A DNA stretch of 64,000 bases. It comes from Candidatus Haliotispira prima. GTDB lineage: Bacteria > Spirochaetota > Spirochaetia > SP-2023. Each line of letters starts with the position of its first letter. Within the stretch, counting starts at the first letter, position 1. The notes under the pieces were generated by a model, which was not told the origin of the DNA, did not search any database, and saw only the letters and a list, made by a program, of their open reading frames with translations. Made by a program: the position numbers and the translations under genes. Shown here piece after piece: positions 28,649 through 38,387 of this stretch. The stretch covers positions 1,612,001-1,676,000 of the forward strand of contig CP123443.1 of assembly GCA_029867005.1 (NCBI GenBank). Direction: 5' to 3'.

Positions 28649-31600
28649 ATGGAAAACCGAGACAAAATATTTACTGACAAGGAAATAAATGGCCTAACAC
28701 CTCATACCCAATCGGTTGAGTCTTGCTTTTTATTGCCAAACAGATCCCCATTCTTTCCGTCTTTCTGCCTTTTTATCCTCTGTTTCATTCCGCTGTTTCT
28801 GTCCGCCTGTGTCAAATCGGCTGCAAGCCCTCCGCCTCCCGAGCCTAAAGACACCGCAAGTTCCGGCCCTACGACCGAATACACCGTAAGCTTTGACACA
28901 GGCGGAGGCAGCGCAGTGCCTCCCGTGAAAGTAACCGAGGGCACTACCCTAAGTAAGACCGTAACGGCCCCGACCAAAGCACCAAGCGATGGAACCACCT
29001 ACTACTTTGGAGGCTGGTACACCGTACCTGCAAGACTCAACCCGTACGGTGCATCCAAAAGTATGGGGCATACAGGCAAGACCAAGTATGATTATACCAA
29101 ACCGGTAACGGTTGATAGCACACTTTACGCCCGCTGGTACACCAAGCAACCTGCCAACAAAGCCGAATTGAAGGCACTGATTGCCGGTCGGGGAGACTAT
29201 GACAACTTCAACGACATAGATGTACGTAAAGTGACCGATATGAGTCGACTTTTTGAAAATAGTGACTTTAACGAATCTATTTCGGATTGGGATGTCTCCA
29301 ACGTTACGAATATGGAGGGTATGTTTCACGGTGCTGAAAGATTCTATCAATCCATAGGAGATTGGGATGTCTCCGGTGTTACTGATATGAGCCGAATGTT
29401 TCACGGTGCTGAAAGATTCTATCAACCCATAGGAGATTGGGATGTCTCCGGTGTTACTGATATGAGCCGAATGTTTCACGGTGCTGAAAGATTCAATCAA
29501 CCCATAGGAGATTGGGATGTCTCCGGTGTTACTGATATGAGCCGGATGTTTGATGGGGCTAAAGAATTCAATCAGCCGACAGAAGATTGGGAGGTCTCCG
29601 GTATTACTGATATGAGCCGAATGTTTCACGATGCTGAAAAATTTAATCAACCCATAGGAGATTGGAATGTCTCCGGTGTTATCAATATGAGAGAGATGTT
29701 TAGTCATGCTAAAAAATTCAATCAACCTATAGGAGATTGGGATGTCTCCGGTGTTACCAATATGAGCCGGATGTTTAATGGTGCTGAAGAATTCGATCAA
29801 CCTATAGGTGCTTGGAATGTCTCCAATGTGACTGATATGGCAGCTATGTTTAGTGGGGCTTTAGTCTTCAATCAATCCATAGAAGATTGGAATGTCTCCG
29901 GTGTTACTGATATGACAGCTATGTTTAGTGGGACTTTAGCCTTCAATCAGGTGATAGGGGATTGGGATGTCTCCAATGTTACTGATATGAGCCGGATGTT
30001 TCATAGGGCTGAAGAATTCAATCAACCCATAGGAGATTGGGATGCCTCCAACGTTACTCCTATACAACCTGCCAACAAAGTTGAATTGAAGGCACTGATT
30101 GCCCGTTTTGGAGACAATACTGACCTCAACCACATAGATGTAAGTAAAGTCACAGATATGAGCGGGCTTTTCGCAGATAGTTACTTTAACGGAGATATTT
30201 CAGATTGGGATGTTTCCGGTGTTACCAATATGAAGGAGATGTTTCGCGGTGCTGAAAAATTCAATCAACCCATAGGAAATTGGGATGTCTCCGATGTTAC
30301 TGATATGACAGCTATGTTTAGTGGTGCTTTAGCCTTCAATCAGGAGATAGAAGATTGGGATGTCTCTAATGTTACAAATATGAACCGGATGTTTGGTAGT
30401 TCTGTAAAATTCAAGATGGATCGTGGTGCTGAAAAATTCAATCAACCCATAGGAGACTGGGATGTTTCCGGTGTTACTTCTATGTGGAGTATGTTTAATC
30501 GTGCCTACAACTTCAATCAACCCATAGGAGATTGGGATGTCTCTAATGTTACTAATATGAACCGGATGTTTGGTAGTTCTGTAAAATTCAATCAACCCAT
30601 AGGGGATTGGAATGTCTCCGGTGTTACTGATATGAGTGGGATGTTTGATGGTGCTTTCGATTTCAATCAGGCGATAGGAGATTGGGATGTTTCCAATGTT
30701 ACTGATATGAGCGAGCTGTTCTCCGGTTGGATTGAGACAGGGGCTTGGCGGGAGTGTATTTCAAGCTTTAATCAACCGATAGGAGATTGGGATGTCTCCA
30801 ATGTTGCTAATATGAGCGTGATGTTTATTTGTGCCGAAAACTTTAATCAACCCATAGGGGATTGGAATGTCTCTAACGTTACGAATATGGAAGGTCTGTT
30901 TCGTGGAGCCGACAACTTCAATCAACCCATAGGGGATTGGAATGTCTCCGGTGTTACTGATATGAGTGGGATGTTTGATGGTGCTTTCGATTTCAATCAG
31001 GCGATAGGAGATTGGGATGTTTCCAATGTTACTGATATGAGCGAGCTGTTCTCCGGTTGGATTGAGACAGGGGCTTGGCGGGAGTGTATTTCAAGCTTTA
31101 ATCAACCGATAGGAGATTGGGATGTCTCCAATGTTGCTAATATGAGCGTGATGTTTATTTGTGCCGAAAACTTTAATCAACCCATAGACAATTGGGATGT
31201 CTCCGGTGTTACTGATATGAGTGGGATGTTTCATGATGCTGAAAAATTTAATCAGCCGATAGGAGACTGGAATGTCTCCAATGTTACTGATATGACCCGG
31301 ATGTTTTGGCATGCTTCAGCATTTAATCAGCCCATAGGAGATTGGGATGTCTCCAATGTTACTGATATGAGCTTGATGTTTAGTGGTGCTTTGGTCTTCA
31401 ATCAGGTGATAGGAGATTGGGATGTCTCCAATGTTACGAATATGCGTAATATGTTTGGCAGGACGGACAAAGAATACCATATCCTTGGTGGGCCTTCCAC
31501 CTTCAATCAGGCGATAGGAGCCTGGGATGTCTCCAACGTTATTTCTATGCATAAAATGTTTTATGGTGCTGAAAAATTCAATCAAGCAATAGGAGATTGG

Positions 31601-31711
31601 GATGTCTCCAATGTTACCGGCATGACCCGGATGTTTTATGGTGCTAAAGCCTTTGATCAGGATATTTCGGGTTGGGCTGTGCAGCCATCAGATGATCATG
31701 GAGAGTGGTAG
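28649..31711 (+). CDS. large PARCEL/DUF285 repeat lipoprotein 4
   Basis: 1020 residues: array-free leader (MENRDKIFTDKEINGL), lipobox LFLSAC, one Flg_new-like module with an extra ARLNPYGASKSMGHT loop, then a long PARCEL run. A second capping start without Flg_new (PANKVELKALIARFGDN, HIDVSKVTDMSGLF) divides the run. A block of about 256 bp (30602-30857) recurs at 30932-31187, spaced 330 bp, both carrying the unusual SGWIETGAWRECISS insert. The protein is mosaic with its neighbour at 31909. It ends with the cap DISGWAVQP. Predicted surface adhesin. Confidence 0.88.
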   Translation: MENRDKIFTDKEINGLTPHTQSVESCFLLPNRSPFFPSFCLFILCFIPLFLSACVKSAASPPPPEPKDTASSGPTTEYTVSFDTGGGSAVPPVKVTEGTTLSKTVTAPTKAPSDGTTYYFGGWYTVPARLNPYGASKSMGHTGKTKYDYTKPVTVDSTLYARWYTKQPANKAELKALIAGRGDYDNFNDIDVRKVTDMSRLFENSDFNESISDWDVSNVTNMEGMFHGAERFYQSIGDWDVSGVTDMSRMFHGAERFYQPIGDWDVSGVTDMSRMFHGAERFNQPIGDWDVSGVTDMSRMFDGAKEFNQPTEDWEVSGITDMSRMFHDAEKFNQPIGDWNVSGVINMREMFSHAKKFNQPIGDWDVSGVTNMSRMFNGAEEFDQPIGAWNVSNVTDMAAMFSGALVFNQSIEDWNVSGVTDMTAMFSGTLAFNQVIGDWDVSNVTDMSRMFHRAEEFNQPIGDWDASNVTPIQPANKVELKALIARFGDNTDLNHIDVSKVTDMSGLFADSYFNGDISDWDVSGVTNMKEMFRGAEKFNQPIGNWDVSDVTDMTAMFSGALAFNQEIEDWDVSNVTNMNRMFGSSVKFKMDRGAEKFNQPIGDWDVSGVTSMWSMFNRAYNFNQPIGDWDVSNVTNMNRMFGSSVKFNQPIGDWNVSGVTDMSGMFDGAFDFNQAIGDWDVSNVTDMSELFSGWIETGAWRECISSFNQPIGDWDVSNVANMSVMFICAENFNQPIGDWNVSNVTNMEGLFRGADNFNQPIGDWNVSGVTDMSGMFDGAFDFNQAIGDWDVSNVTDMSELFSGWIETGAWRECISSFNQPIGDWDVSNVANMSVMFICAENFNQPIDNWDVSGVTDMSGMFHDAEKFNQPIGDWNVSNVTDMTRMFWHASAFNQPIGDWDVSNVTDMSLMFSGALVFNQVIGDWDVSNVTNMRNMFGRTDKEYHILGGPSTFNQAIGAWDVSNVISMHKMFYGAEKFNQAIGDWDVSNVTGMTRMFYGAKAFDQDISGWAVQPSDDHGEW

Positions 31712-31770
31712 TGGTATGAGCCCGGTTTGTAAATCTTCTGACATCCGGTAATCTGAAGATACAGAAATTT

Positions 31771-31800
31771 GCAACTGCGCGCCGTATGGCACGCAGTTGC
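31771..31800 (+). terminator. hairpin after PARCEL gene 4
   Basis: GCAACTGCG pairs with CGCAGTTGC, 12-base loop; same family as 24478-24530. Confidence 0.4.
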
Positions 31801-31841
31801 CTGAATATCACTCTTGATTCTTGTGTTCCAACCCCTCCCCC

Positions 31842-31870
31842 TTCTCAAATCCTCCCAATGGATATACGAT
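31842..31870 (+). promoter_or_regulatory. promoter of PARCEL gene 31909
   Basis: TTCTCA (31842-31847), 17-base spacer, TACGAT (31865-31870); AAAGGAA before the ATG. Weakest of the set. Confidence 0.55.
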
Positions 31871-31908
31871 ATACTCTGAAAATGCCCTATATTTAAAGGA
31901 ATATTCCC

Positions 31909-34503
31909 ATGCAAAACCGCAATAAATCCCCATTCTTTCCGTTCTTCTGCCTTTTTATCCTCTGTCTTATTCCGCTGTTTCTGTCCGCCTGTGTCAAATC
32001 GGCAGCAAGCCCTCCGCCTCCCGAGCCTAAAGACACCGTAAGTTCCGGCCCTGCGACCGAATACACCGTAAGCTTTGACACAGGCGAAGGCAGCGCAGTG
32101 CCTCCCGTGAAAGTAACCGAGGGCACTACCCTAAGTAAGACCGTAACGGCCCCGACCAAAGCACCAAGCCATGGAACCACCTACTACTTTGGAGGCTGGT
32201 ACACCGTACCTGCAAGACCCAACCCGTACGGTGCATCCAGAAGTATGGGGCATACAGGCAAGACCAAGTATGATTATACCAAACCGGTAACGGGTGATAT
32301 CACCCTTTACGCCCGCTGGTACACCAAGCAACCTGCCAACAAAGCCGAATTGAAGGCACTGATTGCCACGGGAGACTATGGCAACTTCGTGGATGTACGT
32401 AAAGTGACCGATATGAGTCGACTTTTTGAAAATAATCACTTTGACAGATCTATTTCGGATTGGGATGTCTCCAACGTTACGAATATGGAGGGTATGTTTC
32501 ACGGTGCTGAAAGATTCGATCAATCCATAGGAGATTGGGATGTCTCCGGTGTTACTGATATGAGCCGGATGTTTGATGGGGCTAAAAAATTTAATCAACC
32601 GACAGAAGATTGGGATGTCTCCGGTATTACTGATATGAGCCGGATGTTTCACGGTGCTGAAAAATTTAATCAACCTATAGGAGATTGGGATGTCTCCGGT
32701 GTTATCAATATGAGAGAGATTTTTAGTCATGCTAAAAAATTCAATCAACCCATAGGAGATTGGGATGTCTCCGGTGTTACCAATATGAGCCGGATGTTTA
32801 ATGGTGCTGAAGAATTCGATCAACCTATAGGTGCTTGGAATGTCTCCAATGTGACTGATATGGCAGCTATGTTTAGTGGGGCTTTAGTCTTCAATCAATC
32901 CATAGGAGATTGGAATGTCTCCGGTGTTACTGATATGACAGCTATGTTTAGTGGTGCTTTAGCCTTCAATCAGGTGATAGGAGATTGGGATGTCTCCAAT
33001 GTTACTGATATGAGCCGGATGTTTCATAGGGCTGAAGAATTCAATCAACCCATAGGAGATTGGGATGCCTCCAACGTTACTCCTATACAACCTGCCAACA
33101 AAGTTGAATTGAAGGCACTGATTGCCCGTTTTGGAGACAATACTGACCTCAACCACATAGATGTAAGTAAAGTCACAGATATGAGCGGGCTTTTCGCAGA
33201 TAGTTACTTTAACGGAGATATTTCAGATTGGGATGTTTCCGGTGTTACCAATATGAAGGAGATGTTTCGCGGTGCTTTAGCCTTCAATCAGGAGATTGGA
33301 GATTGGGATGTCTCTAATGTTACAAATATGAATTCTATGTTTGGTAGTTCTGTAAAATTCAAGATGGGTCGTGGTGCTGAAAAATTCAATCAACCCATAG
33401 GAGACTGGGATGTCTCCGGTGTTACTTCTATGTGGAGTATGTTTAGTCGTGCCTACAACTTCAATCAACCCATAGGAGATTGGGATGTCTCTAATGTTAC
33501 AAATATGAACCGGATGTTTGGTAGTTCTGTAAAATTCAATCAACCCATAGGGGATTGGGATGTCTCCGGTGTTACTAATATGAGCGAAATGTTTTTTTAT
33601 GCTTTAGAATTCAATCAAGCGATAGGAGATTGGGATGTCTCCGGTGTTACTGATATGGTGGGTATGTTTTCTCATGCTGAAGAATTCAATCAACCCATAG
33701 AAGCTTGGGATGTCTCCGGTGTCACTAATATGAGCCGGATGTTTAATGGTGCTGAAGAATTCAATCAACCCATAGGAGATTGGGATGTCTCCAACGTTAT
33801 TTCTATGCATGAAATGTTTTATGGTGCTGGAAAATTTAATCAACCCATAGGGGATTGGAATGTCTCCGGTGTTACTGATATGAGCAAGATGTTTCATGGT
33901 GCTGTAGTCCTCAGTTTCAATCAACCCATAGGAGATTGGAATGTCTCTAACGTTACGAATATGAGCCGGATGTTTCATGGTGCCTACAACTTCAATCAAC
34001 CCATAGGAGATTGGGATGTTTCCAATGTTACTGATATGAGCGGGATGTTTAGGGATGCTTACGACTTCAATCAAGTGATAGGAGATTGGGATGTCTCCGG
34101 TGTTACTGATATGAGCCGAATGTTTCACGGTGCTGAAAGATTCAATCAACCCATAGGAGATTGGGATGTCTCCAACGTTATTGATATGAGCGGCATGTTT
34201 AATGGTGCTTTAGTCTTCAATCAACCCATAGGAGATTGGAATGTCTCTAACGTTACGAATATGAGCTGGATGTTTTCTGCTGTTAGACCATCCGACCTTA
34301 CACCTGATTTCTCATTCAATCAACCCATAGGTGATTGGGATGTATCCAATGTGACTGATATGAGCGAGATGTTTAGTGGTGCTTTGGTCTTCAATCAACC
34401 CATAGGAGATTGGAATGTCTCCAACGTTACTAATATGACCCGGATGTTTGATGGGGCTGAAGCCTTTGATCAGGATATTTCAGGTTGGGCTGTAAAGCCA
34501 TAA
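31909..34503 (+). CDS. large PARCEL/DUF285 repeat lipoprotein 5
   Basis: 864 residues. The leader is shortened: MQNRNKSPFFPFFCLFILC runs straight into the signal core, because the ILTDI segment is missing. Lipobox LFLSAC, one Flg_new-like module with the ARPNPYGASRSMGHT loop, PARCEL run, internal cap (PANKVELKALIARFGDN) and a long second run ending DISGWAVKP. The first 500 residues are nearly identical in order to the gene at 28649 with single-unit indels, indicating recent duplication and gene conversion. Predicted surface adhesin. Confidence 0.88.
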   Translation: MQNRNKSPFFPFFCLFILCLIPLFLSACVKSAASPPPPEPKDTVSSGPATEYTVSFDTGEGSAVPPVKVTEGTTLSKTVTAPTKAPSHGTTYYFGGWYTVPARPNPYGASRSMGHTGKTKYDYTKPVTGDITLYARWYTKQPANKAELKALIATGDYGNFVDVRKVTDMSRLFENNHFDRSISDWDVSNVTNMEGMFHGAERFDQSIGDWDVSGVTDMSRMFDGAKKFNQPTEDWDVSGITDMSRMFHGAEKFNQPIGDWDVSGVINMREIFSHAKKFNQPIGDWDVSGVTNMSRMFNGAEEFDQPIGAWNVSNVTDMAAMFSGALVFNQSIGDWNVSGVTDMTAMFSGALAFNQVIGDWDVSNVTDMSRMFHRAEEFNQPIGDWDASNVTPIQPANKVELKALIARFGDNTDLNHIDVSKVTDMSGLFADSYFNGDISDWDVSGVTNMKEMFRGALAFNQEIGDWDVSNVTNMNSMFGSSVKFKMGRGAEKFNQPIGDWDVSGVTSMWSMFSRAYNFNQPIGDWDVSNVTNMNRMFGSSVKFNQPIGDWDVSGVTNMSEMFFYALEFNQAIGDWDVSGVTDMVGMFSHAEEFNQPIEAWDVSGVTNMSRMFNGAEEFNQPIGDWDVSNVISMHEMFYGAGKFNQPIGDWNVSGVTDMSKMFHGAVVLSFNQPIGDWNVSNVTNMSRMFHGAYNFNQPIGDWDVSNVTDMSGMFRDAYDFNQVIGDWDVSGVTDMSRMFHGAERFNQPIGDWDVSNVIDMSGMFNGALVFNQPIGDWNVSNVTNMSWMFSAVRPSDLTPDFSFNQPIGDWDVSNVTDMSEMFSGALVFNQPIGDWNVSNVTNMTRMFDGAEAFDQDISGWAVKP

Positions 34504-34658
34504 AATGGTGGAGGACAGTAGTGGTATGGGCCCGGTTTGTGAATCTTCTGACATCCGGTAATCTGAAGATACAGAAACTTGCAACTGCGCGCCGTTGCTT
34601 GAATATTCCTCTTGATTCTTGTGTTCCAACCCCTCTGATTTCCCCTCGGGCTCTCCCC

Positions 34659-34687
34659 TTGTCAAAACCCCTAAACGAATATACAAT
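34659..34687 (+). promoter_or_regulatory. cassette promoter, gene 34746
   Basis: TTGTCA (34659-34664), 17-base spacer, TACAAT (34682-34687). Confidence 0.7.
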
Positions 34688-34745
34688 TCAGGCCGCTAAG
34701 GCACTTTGCCCATTTACCCATTTTGCCCATAAGGAGAGCACCCCC

Positions 34746-35782
34746 ATGAAACATCAAAAGCAGGTATTGACTAATATTGGCATAAACAGTATAATATCCA
34801 ATATCCAATATCCAATATCCAATATCACACTACTTTAGAAAACAAGCAGTTACTTCCACCGGCTACAAACCATCCTAAACCTGTTTATTCATTTTCCTCT
34901 CGTCTTTTACTCTTCCTTTACCCTTTCCTTTTTCTGTCCGTTCTCGGTCTGTCTCTGCTCGCCTGTGCCCCGATCTCGGACAACAGCAAAGACCCGGAAC
35001 CCAACCCCGATATTTCCTTTTCCGTCACCGCCGTGGCCTCCTCTGTACAATTAGAGGTCAACAGTATTCCGGCTGTTACAGATGCGGGGGCCATTATTCG
35101 TTTAGCTACGGAAGCCACCCCAACTCAGGTGGAAGCCCGGGCGAGCGTGGGGTATGTCAACATCAGTATAGATGCCAACAGCACCCGCAAATTTAGCATT
35201 AGCCAACATTACGGCAGCAATTTTGCAGACGGGGGCTTTACTCTGGCCGATGTCCTTGCCCCAAACACCAAATACAAACTGTATTTGTATATGCCTTCAG
35301 CCACTGACTTAGGGCAAACCGAGATTAAAGGCGGAACAATTAAGGGGGATACAGTTGAAATTTCTTTTACCACCGCGAATTTACCCGCTGCGGGGGATGC
35401 GGTATGGAGCGAGAAGTTCGCAGCCAAAGAATATGTCACCAGTCTCAATGAATACCATTTTATGGAAAATCAAACAGGTATCATTGTCGCTTATTTTTGG
35501 TTACCATCTGAATCTGTTTTTATAGAAAGTGGCACTATATCCAACAATAAGGCAAGTATTCGTATGGGACAACATACCGGTAGTACCATAACACCGGATT
35601 CTCGTTTTTACTATAATGGTGGGCTTATTTCAAGTCATCCGTCTGCTGTAGCTAAATATACTTACATAATAGGTGCCGACAAATTAGCTTCTCCAACCCT
35701 AAGAAACGCTTTTGAAGTAGCGGTCACTCTCAATCAGGGAGGTCTATTTGTACCTTATAGTACTGTCGTTAATCGCTATTAA
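34746..35782 (+). CDS. phase-variable lipoprotein, SVQLEV family, currently out of frame
   Basis: AAGGAG precedes ATG 34746. The frame runs through four ATATCCA units and ends ISNITLL-stop. With a fifth unit it would encode 347 residues with the lipobox LGLSLLAC and mature start APISDNSKD. Mature motifs (FSVTAVASSVQLEV, STRKFSISQHYGSN, NTKYKLYLYMPSATDLG) match the ON gene at 18653 almost throughout the first half. The second half is different up to the conserved TYIIGADKLASPTL and final NRY. Silent alternative version of the same surface protein. Confidence 0.8.
34794..34821 (+). repeat. 7-bp array, 4 units (OFF)
   Basis: ATATCCA four times followed by ATATCAC; five restore the frame. Confidence 0.92.
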
Positions 35783-35859
35783 CGTTTTTTTCTGTGATTT
35801 GGCCGGAGACCGGAGATGAGGGTCAAAGTGTACGACTGCGTGTAGATCATATCACGCCC

Positions 35860-35996
35860 CCCCTTCCCAAGGTTCGACAAGCTCACCTACCTTTGGAGGG
35901 GCCAGGGGTGGTCCATTCCCCTCCTTTGGAGGGGCAGGGGGTGGTCCGTCTAAGGCCCACACTTCACAAGGTTCGACAGGCTCACCTACCAGCCCC
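35860..35996. repeat. intergenic REP-like motifs
   Basis: Two copies of AAGGTTCGACA(A/G)GCTCACC and two CCCTCC-GGAGGGG palindromes. Confidence 0.6.
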
Positions 35997-36025
35997 TTGC
36001 CAAAGTCTCTAAACGAATATACAAT
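35997..36025 (+). promoter_or_regulatory. cassette promoter, gene 36081
   Basis: TTGCCA (35997-36002), 17-base spacer, TACAAT (36020-36025). Confidence 0.7.
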
Positions 36026-36080
36026 AAACCCGCAAAGGCACTTTGCCCATTTCCTCATTTTGCCCAGAAGGAGCACTCCC

Positions 36081-36911
36081 ATGAAACATCAAAAGCAGGT
36101 ATTGACTGATATTGGCATAAACAGTATAATATCCAATATCCAATATCCAATATCCAATATCCAATATCCAATATCCCGCACATTTCCTAAAATCTTCCCA
36201 ATTCATTCTGTTCTTTTCTCTGTCTTTTTCATTCATCTGTTTCTGGCTTCCTGTACCGATCTGGGTACAGGCTCTTCCACGGGTAAAAAAATCCTTCACT
36301 TCGATACGGACGGAGGCAGTGCCGTCCCTTCGGTGGAAGTGCCAAGCGGCGGCCTGACACTAAGCAAAACCATGACGGCCCCCACCAAAGACCCAAGCGG
36401 CACCACGACCTACTACTTTGGAGACTGGTACACCGTGGACGCAGCTACGGGACACACGGGCAAAACCAAGTTTGATTACACCAAACCGATAACGGGCAGT
36501 ATGACGCTCTACGCCCGCTGGTACACTGAGCAACCTGCCGACAGGGCCGCCCTGGAGAAGCTCATCACCGACTTGGGAGATACAGCCAACTTCAACCACA
36601 TTGATGTGCGGAATATATCCGATATGAACAAACTATTCTTTTCTAAGGGTTCTTTTAATGGAGAGATTTTGGGTTGGGATGTCTCCAGTGTTATCAATAT
36701 GAATCGTATGTTTAGTTATACTGGCAGTTTCAATCAACCGATAGGAGATTGGAATGTTTCCAAGGTTACCAATATGAACAGAATGTTCTTTAGCACCCGG
36801 GATTTTGATCAGGATATTTCAGGTTGGACTGTAAGTCAGGTAACAGATTTTGAACACATTTTTACAAGTTGTAAGATAAAAACGGCTTATAAACCGCTCA
36901 GGTTTCAGTAG
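36081..36911 (+). CDS. phase-variable short PARCEL/DUF285 lipoprotein, IN FRAME (ON)
   Basis: 276 residues from ATG 36081 (GAAGGAG upstream), open through six ATATCCA units plus ATATCCC. The flank after the array differs from the other genes, so here six units is the ON length. The signal core ends in the lipobox IHLFLASC. The mature protein has one Flg_new-like module (FDTDGGSAVPSVEVPSG to LYARWYTEQPADRAAL) but only a few PARCEL units before the cap DISGWTVSQVT. It is the shortest member of the short PARCEL family, probably by unit loss. A longer frame to 35997 is rejected because it reads through the promoter. Confidence 0.88.
   Translation: MKHQKQVLTDIGINSIISNIQYPISNIQYPISRTFPKIFPIHSVLFSVFFIHLFLASCTDLGTGSSTGKKILHFDTDGGSAVPSVEVPSGGLTLSKTMTAPTKDPSGTTTYYFGDWYTVDAATGHTGKTKFDYTKPITGSMTLYARWYTEQPADRAALEKLITDLGDTANFNHIDVRNISDMNKLFFSKGSFNGEILGWDVSSVINMNRMFSYTGSFNQPIGDWNVSKVTNMNRMFFSTRDFDQDISGWTVSQVTDFEHIFTSCKIKTAYKPLRFQ
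36129..36170 (+). repeat. 7-bp array, 6 units (ON)
   Basis: Six exact ATATCCA units then ATATCCC; frame intact because of a different 3' junction. Confidence 0.93.
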
Positions 36912-36924
36912 CCTTTTACGGTAC

Positions 36925-36972
36925 GGGAGCAGCAGCAGAGACACGTTTTAACGTGTCTCTGCTGCTGCTCCC
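36925..36972 (+). terminator. 22-bp perfect hairpin after gene 36081
   Basis: GGGAGCAGCAGCAGAGACAC and its exact complement flank a TTTT loop, 14 bases after the stop. No U-tract. Confidence 0.55.
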
Positions 36973-37022
36973 ATTACAGGGTGGGTGAGGCACCCGAAGC
37001 CCCCGCACAAAGTCCCCCCCCC

Positions 37023-37051
37023 TTGCCAAAATCTCTAAACGAATATATAGT
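37023..37051 (+). promoter_or_regulatory. cassette promoter, gene 37089
   Basis: TTGCCA (37023-37028), 17-base spacer, TATAGT (37046-37051). Confidence 0.7.
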
Positions 37052-37088
37052 CTGCCCTGAATCCAAACTGGCTTAGAGGAGCACTCTC

Positions 37089-38251
37089 ATGAAACATCAA
37101 AAGCAGGTATTGACTGATATTGGCATAAACAGTATAATATCCAATATCCAATATCCAATATCCAATATCACACTACTTTAGAAAACAAGCCGTTATTTCC
37201 ACCTCGGACAAACCGTCCTCAACCTTTTTATTCACTTTCCTTTCGTCTTTTACCGTTCCTCTACCCTTTCTTTTTTCTGTCCGTTATTGGTCTGTTTTTG
37301 GCGGCCTGTGCGCCGCTGTCTGACACTAAGGACCCGCCGGCATCCAAGTATACGGTCACCTTCCCTTACATAGGCCCCAACGAACTCACTTTCTCCATAA
37401 CCAGCCAATTGGAGGGAGAGGTGGAGTTTACGTTTGGGATTTCTGCCTCTGACACCACCACGCTTCCGGCCCAATTAGGTAAAGGTTATATCAAGCGTAC
37501 CCTGACAAAAGGCATAGGCAGAGAAGTCTTTATGGCCCATTTGGATACCATACCGGAAGACCTAAGCACGCTTACAGCCGACCATTTGCTGAAAGAGAAC
37601 ACGACGTATTACCTCCATATTTATCGAGGCACAGAATCCGTATTACAGAAATCTTTCACAACCGCTAAGTTTACCACCTTGTCCACTTTAGAAAGAAGGC
37701 AGGGAGCCAACAATCTCGGCATTCATTCTTGGGATCAATATTTCCCCTCCAATGGAAGTATCGTAGATACTCTCGGGAATACTCTTTCCACACCCAAAAC
37801 AAGCACAGAAAACAGCTCTCCTAAGAAGATAGAAGTTAAAAAGGAGGAGTATTTGATATTCCCAATGAGGTACGTAATTCCAATATTCGCAGAACCCTCA
37901 CCTTTTACCTCAGCAGAAGAATTAGAAATCTATTTATTTCAAGTTAAAGCCTTTACTGATACTAATTCATATGAGACGGTATTTTCTTATTTTCCAGGTA
38001 TTAATCCACCTCGTCTTATGGATGGTTCCGGAATGAACAGTACAACAATTTGTTTAGAAATAAATCAAACAAAGTCCGTTAATTTTGATGCCTACTTTAG
38101 CTGTATCATTACTATACCGACTTCTGACCCGGCAACCGAAGATAATTTTGGTTCTACAGGTAATCTCATTTTAGAGTTTACAAATCAACTTAATACCGCA
38201 AACTACATCGGTACACAGCCAATACAAAACGTACAATTAATTACCAAATGA
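37089..38251 (+). CDS. phase-variable lipoprotein, FPYIGANE family, currently out of frame
   Basis: ATG 37089 with GAGGAG upstream opens into four ATATCCA units and stops. Five units give 389 residues with the lipobox GLFLAAC and mature start APLSDTKD. Family motifs are TFPYIGPNELTFSI, EGEVEFTFGIS, LGKGYIKRTLTK and ENTTYYLHIYRGTES; the C-terminus is QNVQLITK. It is the closest relative of the gene at 19928, including the FGSTGNL-LEFTNQLNT segment. Last gene of island 1; a bidirectional hairpin separates it from lptD. Confidence 0.8.
37137..37164 (+). repeat. 7-bp array, 4 units (OFF)
   Basis: ATATCCA four times then ATATCAC; five restore the frame. Confidence 0.92.
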
Positions 38252-38320
38252 TACTCATTACACAAATAAGAGTATCCGGATGCACCGCAGCCCTGCCGCA
38301 AGGTGAAGAAAAGAACAGCT

Positions 38321-38366
38321 CTGTTCCACACACACCCTGCCGGTTTGCCAAAACGGCAGGGAACAG
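38321..38366. terminator. bidirectional hairpin between island 1 and lptD
   Basis: CCCTGCCG/CGGCAGGG with outer CTGTTCC/GGAACAG pairing, between convergent genes. Confidence 0.5.
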
Positions 38367-38387
38367 CGTGTCGGACAGAAAGGCACC

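Noticed and set aside
21797..34149. Long antisense ORFs with HISN-GDIPISY-LIEF repeats
   Set aside because: They are the reverse strand of the near-palindromic PARCEL units, start at arbitrary ATGs without RBS or signal peptide, and break wherever the sense repeat is interrupted.
21900..34450. CRISPR-like regular repeats of about 75 bp
   Set aside because: The repeats are coding in a single open frame, with no unique spacers of constant length and no cas genes.
34485..34838. 117-codon ORF upstream of gene 34746
   Set aside because: It reads through the promoter and is merely an in-frame extension of the leader ATG at 34746.
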